Shown piece after piece: positions 11,011 to 22,590 of a DNA stretch of 64,000 nt. Numbering within the stretch: the first letter of the stretch is position 1; every line of letters starts with the position of its first letter. The stretch is from Lineus longissimus. Taxonomy: Eukaryota > Nemertea > Pilidiophora > Heteronemertea > Lineidae. The DNA lies in NCBI RefSeq assembly GCF_910592395.1, contig NC_088308.1, positions 16,321,501-16,385,500 of the forward strand. The letters are read 5' to 3'. The position numbers were made by a program, and so were the translations under genes. The notes below the pieces were generated by a model. It searched no databases, was not told the DNA's origin, and saw nothing but the letters and a program-made list of their open reading frames with translations.

Positions 11011-11450
11011 TGTTCGCGCGCATGCGCATGAAACTGTTAGAAAGACTTGTCGGCGCTTCAAGAAAGAATGCCGGTTTTGCCACGCGAAGACATTAGGCAT
11101 AGGCCGTAACCTTGTCGATTTAAAACTGCCAAAATTGCTAGTACCGGTAAAGAAGACTAAGCTGAAGTATGTTGTATAAAGATGGTTAGGTCTAAAAGTA
11201 TCGTATAATCGTTCACTACGTTCACGATTCTAAGCTGATGTAACCACGGTAATCAAGTCGAGATATAAACGCTGACGTTAACAGAGACCGAGTCGTTGAT
11301 GACATTTGTTTCCCAAGGATGCGTACGAGGTCGCCCGTGCATGAGACGACGTATACTACTAAGAACATCAAGACGAAGAGACTATAAGAGAACACATTTA
11401 ATACGGTGTAACATCTGTGGTTGTTTCCCATGTGTCAGTGTTTCCAAACA
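11011..11450 (+). repeat. 3' LTR of BEL 2
   Basis: The LTR is about 440 bp from TGTTCGCGCG to TTCCAAACA. The start is set by the polypurine tract. The end is chosen as the first TG...CA-compatible terminus and could be off by tens of bases, because no 5' LTR remains for comparison. Confidence 0.55.
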
Positions 11451-12821
11451 ATAGGCAGCTAGAGAGACCATGACTTTTCAATAGGGGGGATACACAGAAA
11501 AACTTGTCAATCTATTTTTGAGCGTTCCCAAACAATGAGGGGAAACACTCAAAAACAGAAACACTCAAAAACAGAAACACTCAAAAACATTACACCGGCA
11601 CTTGCCTGAGAAACCAATTTGGACAGCACAGTCACGATTATATTGCCTAATGAAGTGGCAAAAGTTGTATTCATATGTTATTACAGATGACATTGTCTTT
11701 TAGAAATTTGAAGGTTGCGGACGTCACACCTGTTTGGCCTTTATGTTACAAGGAAAACTGATTGAATAACAGTACGAAAATGACCAGAGGATGGTATTGG
11801 ATTGAAATGGACTGGCAGCATAAGTGACACTAACAACAATAACATAATGAGCCAACAGCAGTTCTTAATCAATTTCTTATTGACCACATGAATATCAGTG
11901 AATTGAATGTCCCAGGCCAGCAGTGACAACTGTGTTCCACATGGGTTTATTCATAAATCATTTTGATGGAGAAATCATGCCATTCTTAAAGGAGTGACGT
12001 ATTCGCAGTAACAATGAATAGGCTTTATAACCTGCATTAGGCTTACGTCATAATGTGCTGTTCCATCTAATTTGACACAACCCTTATACCTAGTCATAAA
12101 TTTGACGGAGTTAGTAATTTTTAAACTCTGCTCCGATATGAGGTAAGTGGGATTCTCCCGTATATAACAGAAACGTCGATTTTCAAACATGGAGTATTTT
12201 ATTGAATTAAATCTGCTTGTCCATATTAACAATCAAATTTGTGTAATTTATGACTTAAATAACTCATATGAACAACCAACTGTTAGAAATTGTTTTGCGA
12301 CGTTACAACACTAAAACTTATTCCTAGCCGAAGATCGTGCTATCCCAAAATTCTGGTCTGTCAATTAGGGTCGTTTAAATTTTGCCCCGGCAGCGGCCGC
12401 CTCGGTGCCACTATGCAGGTCCTAATGGTATTAGGCGTAGCCAGTAACCGAATAGACATTTAGTTGTGCAGTATCAAGCCCTGGCTTGTACTTTATTCAG
12501 ACACTTGAAACCTTTCCTGGAATTTTGCTATTCTAAATTAGTGATGCGAAGTTCAGTAGACATCCTGCCAACGGTGAGCGAGAAGTGTTGCATTTCCGTT
12601 GGTCTAGAGATGAGCAGCATATCATACGCTTAAACATGATGAAATAATTGAAAACAGACTTTATTTGAACCAAGATCTGAATTTAGCGATATCGATTGTA
12701 CTATACTCATAGTGTATTGCGATCAATATGATTAACACTGCCTATTATTTTAAAACTCTGCATCGAACACGTTGATGAATGATGATACCAGTATAAACAG
12801 GGTGTTAATAATATTCCAGGC
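11451..12821. other. Gene-free stretch with short repeats
   Basis: I see no coding signal. A 16-bp unit, GAAACACTCAAAAACA, is repeated three times at 11542-11589. About 12385-12440 is an inverted copy of the right end of dispersed family R (compare 28020-28076), including CCTAATGGTATTAGG and GCGGCCGCCTC. Confidence 0.6.
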
Positions 12822-13044
12822 AACATGCATGTCCAGCACCATGCATGTCCAGATACCATGCGAGTCCAGGCACCATGCATGTCCAGATACCATGTTTGTC
12901 CAGGCACGGTGCATATCCAGGCACCAAGTGGAAGTGATAAATGATTGTTTGTTTACGCCACATAAAAGTATGAGCGAGATAAAGGAAGTATTCCATCAGC
13001 TGTTCTAAGCGCAAATAGTTGCTTTTATACGAGGACGGTTCTAA

Positions 13045-14220
13045 AGCCCGGTCTACACTAGCAAACATGAACCAACAATTGTTGGCCAACATCGTGTTGG
13101 GCCTTGTTGCAGAGGCATGTTTGCTATTGTTTGCCAGTGTGGACGGGTCGAAAAACAAGTGAAAACATCAGCAAACTTGTTGGCCAATGTTAGCCAATGT
13201 TAGGTCAGGCACCTTCTGAAAAACATGTTGGTTGGTGTTGGGCAATCAGCAGCCAATCAGGGAACAGATTTGGATCATGTGATTGATCTACTGGGACAAA
13301 ATGGCAGCCTCAATGAAAGATAGAGAATGGGAGACAAGACCACTAATGAATATTCATAGGTTGGAGGGTCGAGGCATATCAATTAGACGAGTGCATGTTT
13401 TTAACTCTCAAGTACATATTTGGAGAGGTATTGAAAAAATATTTTTTGTGGCAAGTCTACAGATATAAATTATTTGATGAAAAAATTAATTTCGAATTTT
13501 GCTAATTGGGTAATAGGGGGCGTGTTTTGAGTTTTTTCTGCCAGTTGGCTGAAAAGAGTGCAAATATCAAAGTCTGTCTAATTTGTCGATTATCAAAAAA
13601 TTTCCGTGGTCAATCACCAGTTTATTTCTCACCATTTACTTGCCCGACTGTCCGGAATAACATAATCTAAATTTCAGATGCACAACCGAACGCAATATTT
13701 GATGCGTCGCGGTCAAACATTGACAATTTAACTGCTAAAAGGCTTAAAAAATCAATTGTGGTCTTGTCTCATGGCAATTTCAAGAAATTGAACATTTAAT
13801 TTCGGAATACGAAAACCTTCATCCATCCGCAGGAAATTCTTGAGGCTTTTGGGTCTGAGGCCCTTAACTCATGAAGGAGGCAGTGATAGGCCCCATGCAT
13901 GCTTTTTCCACAAGTATGGCTTTTGTCAGTTGCGGCGGCGACGGGGGTTAATCACAACTGAAAGAATTGCCGCTGAAGCACCTAGGCATGCTTTCTTCCT
14001 GTGGTATCCATTGTTTTATAGAAAGATGGAGAGAAATGACTGATTTTCCCTCCAAATTGCCCTCAAATTCATGCCAAACACGGCCAAACTTAGCCAAACT
14101 TGTTTGGCAATGTTTGCCTGTGTTTGATAGTGTGGACGGGTCCCCAAACATTCGCCAACATGATGTTGGCTCATGTTGGCCAACAATTGTTGGCGAATGT
14201 TTGCTAGTGTAGACCAGGCT
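13045..14220. mobile_element. Harbinger-like MITE, copy B (interrupted)
   Basis: It has the same termini as copy A (AGCCCGGTCTACACTAG / CTAGTGTAGACCAGGCT) and TAA on both sides (13042-13044, 14221-14223). It is longer only because another MITE sits at 13331-13770. Confidence 0.82.
13331..13770. mobile_element. 440-bp MITE nested in copy B, 4-bp target duplication
   Basis: It starts GAGACAAGACCAC and ends with the exact complement GTGGTCTTGTCTC (13-bp perfect inverted repeat, weaker similarity beyond). ATGG stands on both sides (13327-13330, 13771-13774). Copy A preserves the empty site with a single ATGG (AGAGAATGGCAATTT), so ends and duplication are firm. The interior has no coding potential. 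Several superfamilies make 4-bp duplications, and I cannot choose between them. Confidence 0.85.
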
Positions 14221-14750
14221 TAACCCTCCTCACCTCGAGCCACTTGAAGCCGGATCACCTGTAACTGGCTTTGCGCTGTCTACACAGAGACGGATCAAGT
14301 CGCCGGCCCCAGGTCAGTTCAGGCCACTGAAACCACTCGCCCGTCGCTTGGTGGCGCATGTGACTCTTTTTTCGGTGGAGGTTTGAAAGTTTCCTGGTCG
14401 CTCCAACTCAACCCTCGGCTAACTTCTACTCCACGAGTAGTAAATAATCAATGTAATAGACACAACATCGAGATCAATCAAACAAAGCTATAAACTGTAC
14501 ACTGACACTCCTGTTATCTATATGATTCTACCGCATGTTTACATGAACTGCTATATCATGATATACCGCGCTACTCGATTTTAGTACCGTGCGCAAAGTG
14601 ACTCGAGGCCAGTACGGTTCCACACGAGAGATTAAGCGTCTTGAAGTGGCTCCAACCCGCCTCAAGTGACTCGAGACTGCAGCGCAAACGCGCCTCGGGT
14701 CAGGTGCCCCATATCAAATCAAAGAGCTGAGGACAATTTTGGGAGAATAA

Positions 14751-15389
14751 TTGTGTGGTCAGTTACTCTTCATTCATGCGTACACCAGATGTGACTCAAC
14801 TTCTAGAATCTTTGGTGTTGGTAAAAAGACTGTTTTCCAGAAGCTTGTTAAAGGTGATACCGCACTCAAGGCCTGTGCAAAGTCATTTGCTCAACTGAAA
14901 CAGACTGCAGCTGTGATCGAAAGCAAGGGCTGTCAAGCAATGGCTGTAATCTTTGGAGGCAAAGCAACTGACTCTCTTGCATCATTACGGTACAGAACGT
15001 TCACAAAGAAAGTGGCCAGTTCTCAATCCTTTGTGACGCCTGAACGACTTCCACCGACAACAGCTGCTACAAAGTTTCACAGCATGAGAGTTTATTATCA
15101 AATGATGGTATGGATAGGACAAGACAATGATATTGAGGCCTGCGAGTGGGGCTGGAAACTTGATGGAGCACAGTTGGTACCAATCGAAAGTGACATGAAT
15201 GCAGCCCCCGATAACCTTCTAAAGATGGTTCATTGTAACTGCGCGACAGCCTGTAGCAGTCAGAGATGTAGCTGTAGAGGATATGATCTCCCGTGTACTC
15301 CAGCTTGTGAACCGTGACAGTTGGATACATGCAACAACCCGCATAACCAGACATTAGAAGAGGAAAACGATGAAGCTGACCAGACATAA
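14751..15389 (+). pseudogene. GCDxTS / Cys-rich family fragment (XPG-like)
   Basis: The frame (188 codons to the TGA at 15315-15317) contains HAYTRCDSTS followed by FGVGKKTVFQKLV. This resembles the helix-hairpin-helix part of XPG/FEN-1-like nucleases (GCDxxS...G.GK). It then has LRYRTFTKKV, LPPTTAATKFHSMRVYYQ, EWGWK, and a C-terminal cluster CNC...CSSQRCSCRG...CTPACEP. The same frame continues after the TGA with further Cys and an acidic tail to a TAA at 15387-15389, so the TGA is probably a mutation. Related proteins are common, often in many copies, in invertebrate genomes. The N-terminal part is absent: the fragment begins just after the truncated composite repeat B. Confidence 0.6.
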
Positions 15390-16355
15390 AGCAATGACTT
15401 TTTACATAAGAGGTGTGTCTGGGAAGCCCTGTTTTTTTATCTTGATTAAACCAACCAAATGTTATTTGTAATGGTATTCACTGCATTCCTAATCCCTTAA
15501 AGCATGGGAAAGGCATCACAATGATGAACCTAGCTCAAATGTCAGTGAATAATGTAATTGTCATATATTGCTGAATTCGCCGCTTCGGGCACCATTTTGA
15601 TATTCATTTGAAACAATTATGTATCATACTGTTAATAAAATTCCCTGATATTACTATTATATTATATTATTCGATATATTCTCTTTGGTTACATAAAGCC
15701 CTTTGACCTATGGATAGACACCAAATCATGACTTTGACATGAAAAATAAGGAAGATCCAAATATTTTGCTGATGCGGCGGCCATATTGGACCCCATTTTG
15801 AATTTTTCACTGAACCAATCATCTGATCTTACTTCTGACAGTCTCAATGTGATCCTTCACCCCTAAAACCCGGGTATAGACACCAAAACCAAGACTCTAG
15901 CATTAATAATAAGAGAGATATAACTATTTTAAGGTGATGGCGGCCATCTTGGACGCCATCTTGAAAAAAACACTTTCCGGGCCTCAAACTCCACTAAACT
16001 TTTTGGATGTTGTTATTGACCACTAATAGCACACAAAATCGTTGAAAAAGCTTTTGTTACAATTTGTTGGGGGTTAAACCATATATTGACCTGACTAATT
16101 GGCTTCCATCCTCATATAGGTTACACTATACAGGGTGATACATACGATTCTGAGTCTGAAAGTGAGGGGAAGGGTACATTCCCAGGTCCTGGTGCTCATC
16201 CTATTGATTTGAGTAGTGAATGTGACAGTGATGGATGATCAGAATGTTGCACAGTACATTTTTAACAAGTTTATTTTGGAAGTTTACATCATAAACTACA
16301 ACTTTTACATACAGTAGTGTGGCTCTAATCTACTTACTCTTTAAGTAGCCATAAG
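15390..16355. other. Gene-free stretch
   Basis: I see no supportable gene. Two GGCGGCCATNTTGGA-type motifs (about 15776 and 15938) recall the dispersed family at 22.6-23.6 kb. A short acidic open stretch after a CAG at 16132 is too weak to call. Confidence 0.5.
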
Positions 16356-16364
16356 CGAAATAAG

Positions 16365-16590
16365 GGTATCAGGCTGTTTCGCTGCATTGCCAGTTCGCTA
16401 CCAGTCGTTTCGCTACATGTGGCGGTCGTTTCGTTACATGGTAGGTCGTTTCGCTACATGGGTGGAGTCGTTTCGCTACATGATGGGTACGGTCGTTTCG
16501 TTACATGGAGGGCGTTTCGCTACATGGGTGGAGTCGTTTCGCGACATGGATGTAGGTCATATCGCTACATCGTAGGTCGTTTCGCTATAT
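16365..16590 (+). repeat. Left inverted arm of OTU-MULE
   Basis: The arm is an array of about eleven degenerate GTTTCGCTACATGG units spaced 15-25 bp. The right arm is its complement with few differences. The outermost bases are less well matched (GGTATCAGG against GTTTACTG). Repeated units in the ends suggest multiple transposase binding sites. Confidence 0.85.
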
Positions 16591-17103
16591 GGGTGGAGTC
16601 ATTATTTTTACTCTATTTTACCCTACTATAATTCCCGGTGGTGACTACAAATTTATTATAGCACAGTTTGCCGGTAAAAAAACTTATACGGTTTGATGGC
16701 GCGCAAGGGGTTCTTGTCGTCCTGGCCTGGGTTAGGCCACATAAAAAAAAGAGTTGGTGATCGTCCCCGCCCGCCCCTACGAAAAACGCCCGGCCCCATT
16801 TTTTGTTAAAATCCTAAAAAAGTTGGTATATTGTTCTATAGGGTCAGAATTGCACGATTTATTTCTTTATTTTTATTACTTGCTTAGAAATATCTGTAGG
16901 CCATGCACATTTGTCTCTTTTACTTTTTTGAGGGCCCTGAAAAGGGCCGTATATCAATGCTGCACCAAAGGCCTAGCGCCTCCTAAGGATACCGCCCCGG
17001 ATTTCTCGTGCCAGTCTGTGTTGTCCGTCGTCGTTGAGATGCACACCATCACTCTTCATCTGCGACTGCCGGTGGATAGACTTAAGTTCGATTAAGTTCG
17101 ATT

Positions 17104-19332
17104 ATGTACCAAGAAAACGTACACGCTATCGACACAAACGCACAGCGTATCTTGGAGAAGAGTGGGGGAGTGCGAAACAGGCTACCTGTCAGCATTCCTG
17201 GTGATGGGGATTGTCTCTATCACGCGGTATCAGTAGCGCTCTGCGGAGATACGAGTCTCTCTAAAACCCCCGAGCTGCGCGTAAGAACGGCCATTGAGTT
17301 AATTCTTCACCGCGATTTCTACATCAAACAGAATGTTGATCCGGTATGGGACGCGCTCACCCAAAGTTTTGATGACGCCTGTTCTGACTGCCTCCGACGC
17401 AACGAATCTTCCGCGTGGTGTTTTCACGCTCTCGCCTCAGTGGTCGGCCGCTCGATTGTATCCATGTATCCGCCAATGAATGGTCATATGGACCCTGCTG
17501 TACGCCGCCTCAGCACGACGTTTGTTCCGCGAACTTCAAAGAACAGGGGAACGAATGCTGCCATTCACATCCTCTGGTCCTCTGGAAGTGCTGCGTTTAA
17601 TCGCGGAACATGGACTCCCAGCCATTTTGTGCCTCTCCTAAAAGTTGACAACAAGAGAAAAGGAACCTTGGTCCACGACGAACAGCCCAACAAGCGCAAG
17701 CGCAAAGTGATGACATCAAGTCCGACTACTGCTGACCCACCGGCACCGCCAACGATTGACATCTCCGCCGTCTCTGACCCCACCGCCGACGTCGTCACTA
17801 ATCCTCTTCGCCAAAGTCCACCACCCATGATAGACGACTCACCTGACTCCACTGGCACCGCGGACGTCACTACGCCACGCGAAAATCCACCACCAATGAT
17901 GGACATGGACGTCTCTACTACACTATGCGAAAGTCCATCGCCACCTATGCGGGAGATTTCCGCCGCCGCCTCACCTGACCCCACCGCCAACGTCAGTATG
18001 TACCTATTCCGGGACATAACTCCACCATCGCCTACGCATGCCTCCACACTGCTCGAAGACGAGACTTTACCACGCGGGGATCAGACATACAATTTTCGAC
18101 CTGACGTACGAATTCCGGAGATAAATGAATCATCCATTGAGGAACCTAGTTCAATTTCGCCGGCCGCGGAAGACTTCGAATTGACGTTTCAAATCGTTGA
18201 CGTCGGGACTAAACGGTCAAGAAACAAATTGATTGACAGCCACGGTTACACGTACAACGTTATGCGCCGTCGTAATAACAATATTACAACTGATTGGCAA
18301 TGCACGATCCGGCCGAAGCATAATCCGTGTCGCGCTATGGTGACACAGAAGGGGGACCAATTTATTGTTGGGAGAAATGCGCATAACCATCAAGCACAAC
18401 CAGGTGCAGCAGTCGTCTCCAAGATAACCGCGTCCATGAAAGAAAAAGCCGCCGAAAACGTGTACAAGTCAGCATCCGCTATTGTGACTGAAGTCCTTCT
18501 TGAGCACGTGAACTCAGGCCCATGTCCTTCGCTACCGAAAATGAGCTGCTTAACCAGAGCAACTAATCGCTTTCGCCAGAAGAATCGCCCGCAAGATCCC
18601 ACAGACTTGGAATTTGAGCTCCAAGAGGACCGCGTCGCTGAAAAATTTTTTAAAGCTGACATCAATGTCCGAGATCGCCGGCATTTCATCTTCGCAACAG
18701 ATGAACAAATCCACCTCCTGAGTAAAGCAAAGACCTGGTACGCTGATGCCACGTTTAAACTTTGCCGGTCGCCCTTCAAACAGCTTTTCTCTATTAACGC
18801 CTTCGTCAAGAGTGGGGAAGACACTAAACAGTTGCCCCTCGCGTTTGCATTGATGTCCGGCCGAAAGAAGCGCGATTATAAAGCAATCTTGCAAAGGTTG
18901 AAGGAGATTGTCGGAGAGGTTCGCGTCGATAACATCGTTATTGACTTTGAAAGTGCCATGTGGGGGGCTTTCCGCCGAGTATTTCCAGGCATCAACATCA
19001 CAGGATGTCTGTTCCACTGGACCCAAGCAATTTGGCGGAAAGTCCAAGAACTCGGCTTGCAAACGGCCTACGCGAACGATAGAAATGCCCACGACTACAT
19101 AAAGAAGTTAATGGCCCTACCATTCCTTCCCGCCGACAGGATACGCGAGATTTTCGATGTAATGAAAACAAGGGCAACCTCGCAGCCTCTGTCGCAATTG
19201 GTGACGTACAAACTTTTTTTGGAACGAACAGAACATTTCCGAGTTTTTGTTTCAAACTTTTGTCATGCACCCGCACACTTAGCCCGTTCAAACTGCATGC
19301 GGCAAAAATCAAATTTGGTTACTACGCCGTGA
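17104..19332 (+). pseudogene. OTU-FLYWCH-MULE transposase, C-terminus lost
   Basis: The frame is 742 codons from ATG. Residues 28-180 form an OTU cysteine-protease-like domain: PGDGDCLYHAVS holds Asp34 and Cys37, and PSHFVPLL holds His174. A Pro/Ser/Thr-rich linker follows (about 200-350). Next is a FLYWCH-type zinc finger (about 365-430: YNVMRR, WQCTIR, CRAMV, HNHQ), then a MULE DDE domain with Asp547 (YADATFK), Asp614 (IDFESAMW) and GCLFHWTQAIW. The frame stops just before a (GAT)n tract. The segment that carries the catalytic Glu in the other MULE here (RTNNNVE) is missing, so transposition activity is unlikely. OTU domains in MULEs are known, but their role is not. Confidence 0.88.
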
Positions 19333-19334
19333 AT

Positions 19335-19530
<196 letters not shown>

Positions 19531-19639
19531 ACCCGAAGACGAATCTGTAATTGTACTATACTCGAGCATTTTTTCCCTAAATTCACAACAGATATTTAGC
19601 CCGGAGTTTAGCACAAACTTAGGGAGTAATAGGGGAATA

Positions 19640-19865
19640 ATGTAGCGAAATGACCTACGATGTAGCGATATGACCTACATCCATGTCGCGAAACGACTCC
19701 ACCTATGTAGCGAAAAGTCCTCCATGTAACGAAACGACCGTACCCATCATGTAGCGAAACGACTCCACCCATGTAGCGAAACGACCTACCATGTAACGAA
19801 ACGACCGCCACATGTAGCGAAACGACTGGTAGCGAACTGGCAATGTAGCGAAACGACAGTAAACC
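19640..19865 (-). repeat. Right inverted arm of OTU-MULE
   Basis: It is the complement of the left arm. Units read ATGTAGCGAAACGAC. One unit is altered (GCGAAAAGTCC) relative to the left arm. Confidence 0.85.
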
Positions 19866-19874
19866 GAAATAAGT

Positions 19875-21068
19875 ACACCATAAAACACATTTTCTGAAAA
19901 CTTAATGACATGAAATTTGGGTTTAAGAAGGGAGTTGCTCTGTTGTGTTGTCCTTTTGACCTCCCTTGGGTTGTGGCCCTCGATATTATCTAAGTTTCAG
20001 TGGTCTGTGGCCTAACCAATCCCATCCATTGTGAACCTGACGCCGATAGGCTTGTTCAACTTGACACCCTTCATGGATTATCTGGCAATGGAATAATTTT
20101 TCCCTGCGTCTACGCTCTCGTAACCAACAAGAGGTAGGAAACGTATGAGCGTCTTCTACAAGAGGTGTCAAATATCGCTGGTGGGGTTCATGGGCTCTAT
20201 CTCACAGAGGTTCTGATCGACTTCGAGAGGGCTGGATTCAAAGAGTGACTTTTATGCAAGCAGGCTTCCACCCTGCAAAAATGTTCTGATGCAAATTCAT
20301 TTTGCATGGTCCATTTTTTATGGCATACATCTGGATGAACACACATTTGGAAATTGCCTATAGTATAACAAATGTAAAGAGAAAACTCAACCAAATATAA
20401 TGGCTGGAATTAGTTAAGCAAAATTTCATGTCATCCTGGTTACCGGTGTAACAGTTTTAAATATCCCCACATAACTGAAAATTTCCTATTGTATGTGTCG
20501 CGACCGTTGTCCTGTTAACCATCGACTTAGTCACTTTCAATAGAAGAATGGCAAACTGACTTCAAACATCTAGCAATCACTAACTCGTTCTTCAACATCT
20601 AGCAATCACTAACTCGTTCTTCAAACTTCTATTTACAAACACTATGTCATCATATCAGTTCTTATATTTACAACCACAAACTTCTGTCACAACTGTGACT
20701 TACGCACTATAAACCATAGACTCAATCTAAACAGGATATTGCATTCTCTCAGAATATTCTATGTCCACACTAATACTATTGCACAACTATATCACACATT
20801 CAGAGAAGTTTCTCTCAAAGAAAGGCAGCGCTATAACACACACTTTCCAGGAGCGATAGATTAGTTCGGTGCTACAACATAAATTCGGACGAGAGGGTTG
20901 AGTGCAGTGCTCGAGGCTCGCCACACTCAAAAATCTTTCAGAATAAACAGTTCACATACTTAACCAAACGTGTAAGAACACAATAAATTTACTACAAGAG
21001 GAGTGAACTTCCCAAGTCGTCCCAGCTCAAAATATAGTCCCGTTATCTAATTTACATCTTCATCTATA
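19875..21068. other. Gene-free stretch with a 29-bp tandem duplication
   Basis: I see no gene. A 29-bp unit containing ATCTAGCAATCACTAAC occurs twice in tandem at 20566-20623. Confidence 0.6.
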
Positions 21069-21078
21069 GGCCCAGACG

Positions 21079-21513
21079 AATGTAGGTAATAAAGGCACTG
21101 GAAAAAAGGTACGGACAAAAAGGCACTAGGAAAAAAAGCACTAGGAAAAAAGGCACCAGGAAGCTCTACCCAGGTAAAAAAGGCTCTCGGTTCAAAATTA
21201 ATTTGGGTGAATTCGTGTGTGTTCTTTTCTGTAAATCATTTTTCTTCACAATATTTATATTTAAATGTCGAAACTTAAATGAACTTGAAGAAAACAAAAA
21301 ATATCATAGGACATCTCCCCTTAACCCACAGGAATTCATCCAAGTGAATTTTGACCTGGAGTGCCTTTTTTACCTAGGTAGAGCTTTCCTAGTGCCTTTT
21401 TTACCTAGTGCCTTTTTTCCAGTGTTTTTTTCCTAGTGCCTTTTTTTCTGGTGACTTTTTTTCCAGTACCTTTTTTCTATTCCTTTTTTCCAGTGCCTTT
21501 ATAACCGGATATC
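21079..21513. mobile_element. 435-bp foldback MITE with tandem-repeat arms
   Basis: A perfect 10-bp direct repeat GGCCCAGACG flanks it (21069-21078, 21514-21523). The arms (about 21079-21225 and 21325-21513) are built of AAAAAAGGCACTAGG-type units and mirror each other, including an inner GGTAGAGCT block and a GTGAATTC block. There is no coding potential. The duplication length and tandem-unit arms are MULE-like. Confidence 0.8.
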
Positions 21514-21523
21514 GGCCCAGACG

Positions 21524-22590
21524 CATGATAATAAAACAATACGACCCCCCCACACCCCACCCAGTTACGAAAGTGTGACATCCACAGGCCTTATCACTAT
21601 ATCAGAGTCTTTCAAATTTATTGGTTAAATATTAACTACCAAGGCATATCTGCTCAAGCCTTAAAGGTACCATTAAAAATGTCTTATGAAATATAACCCT
21701 CACATATACATTTATGGATGATTAAAGTGAATATCTCTCCATGCAAACTAATTTGCAATTATAGCCTGCCCATGACAAAGCAGTTTATACGATGAAAACC
21801 TTTTAAGGAATTGATAAACAAGATGTAGAAATGGCATTTTCACAGCTCATGTAATGTTCTTTACAGGAATACTCGGAGGCTAGAGAAGGCCACTTTTTAC
21901 ATACGGCAAAGTAGAAACCAAAGACCTAATCAGTACCTCAGAGACAAAAAGCGTTTTGAAACCTTTAGCCTAAGGATGTTTTTTTAATAGATAGTGTTAA
22001 GGACAGTAATAATGATGACGATGCAGATGACTAATCCCAAGCTGAATCACAGGGTCTATAGCTCGAAAATGTTAATATTTGAAATGTTTTACAATATCAG
22101 ACACCAGAGGTGAGCTACTCAGTAAAAGAAAAGGCTATTGTATTTATGTGGGGTCAGTAAGACAGTTTTAGGAATCCCCACCGACTTTCAGCTAAAATGG
22201 CTTAACAAATTACTCTCACGAGAAATTCTGTTTATCCCCCCCCCCCCACACACACTTTATACTTTACCAATGTAGTACATGAACAGTCAAATTTGTTCAA
22301 AAATCTTAGATCCCATTTCGGCTAAATCTGGACCAACAAGCCTGCTTTTCTTGGAATCAGCATCCACTGATACTTAAAGTAGGCATATCAAATAAGCTTT
22401 ACCTGAAGTTCTTATTACTCAAGTATACCCAAACTACAGGCCAATTAAATGTAAGCTAAAACAGGGTTAAATCGCTGGCCAATTTGTCTCGATTGGGGTC
22501 AATGGATGAGCATTCGTTTAGGAATCAGCATCCCTTTTTTCATTAAATAGGCTTGTCAAATGAACCTTATCTAAAATTTGGATTAATCAA
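21524..22590. other. Gene-free stretch
   Basis: I see nothing codable. A run of 13 Cs lies near 22235, and scattered AGGTGAGCTA motifs (about 22110) resemble the end of repeat family X. Confidence 0.5.

Larger units (their letters stand above)
7556..11450 (+). mobile_element. BEL/Pao LTR retrotransposon 2 (5' truncated)
   Basis: This is a second BEL element of a different subfamily. It lacks the 5' LTR, gag and protease: its first recognisable codons follow composite repeat A directly. Reverse transcriptase and RNase H are broken by deletions and frameshifts. Integrase is open, and a polypurine tract and 3' LTR follow. Its residues differ widely from BEL 1, so the two are not recent copies of each other. 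Confidence 0.9.
12822..14703 (+). repeat. Composite repeat, copy B
   Basis: It matches copy A nearly base for base but is interrupted by a 440-bp MITE and cut off at 14703. Copy A continues CACTTGAAG after CTCGGGTCAGGT, whereas copy B switches to unrelated sequence. The left end has about six 17-bp units of the CATGCATGTCCAG type (12826-12927), against about three in copy A. Copies A and B have the same orientation, about 6.8 kb apart, with BEL 2 between them. Confidence 0.8.

Noticed and set aside
16133-16239. Short acidic open stretch after CTATACAG, ending SECDSDG-stop
   Set aside because: Could be a last exon of the XPG-like family gene, but 35 codons with no connecting exon is too little evidence.
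16387-16631. Two plus-strand frames rich in SFRYM and VVSLHG repeats
   Set aside because: They translate the tandem units of the MULE inverted arm; the minus frames at 19608-19888 are the same effect.
16754-17095. 113-codon frame just before the OTU transposase
   Set aside because: No recognisable domain, biased composition, and it lies in the 5' leader of the MULE.
19986-20171. Minus frame MTPLVEDAHTFPTSCW as a possible transposase piece
   Set aside because: Too short and no motif recognised.
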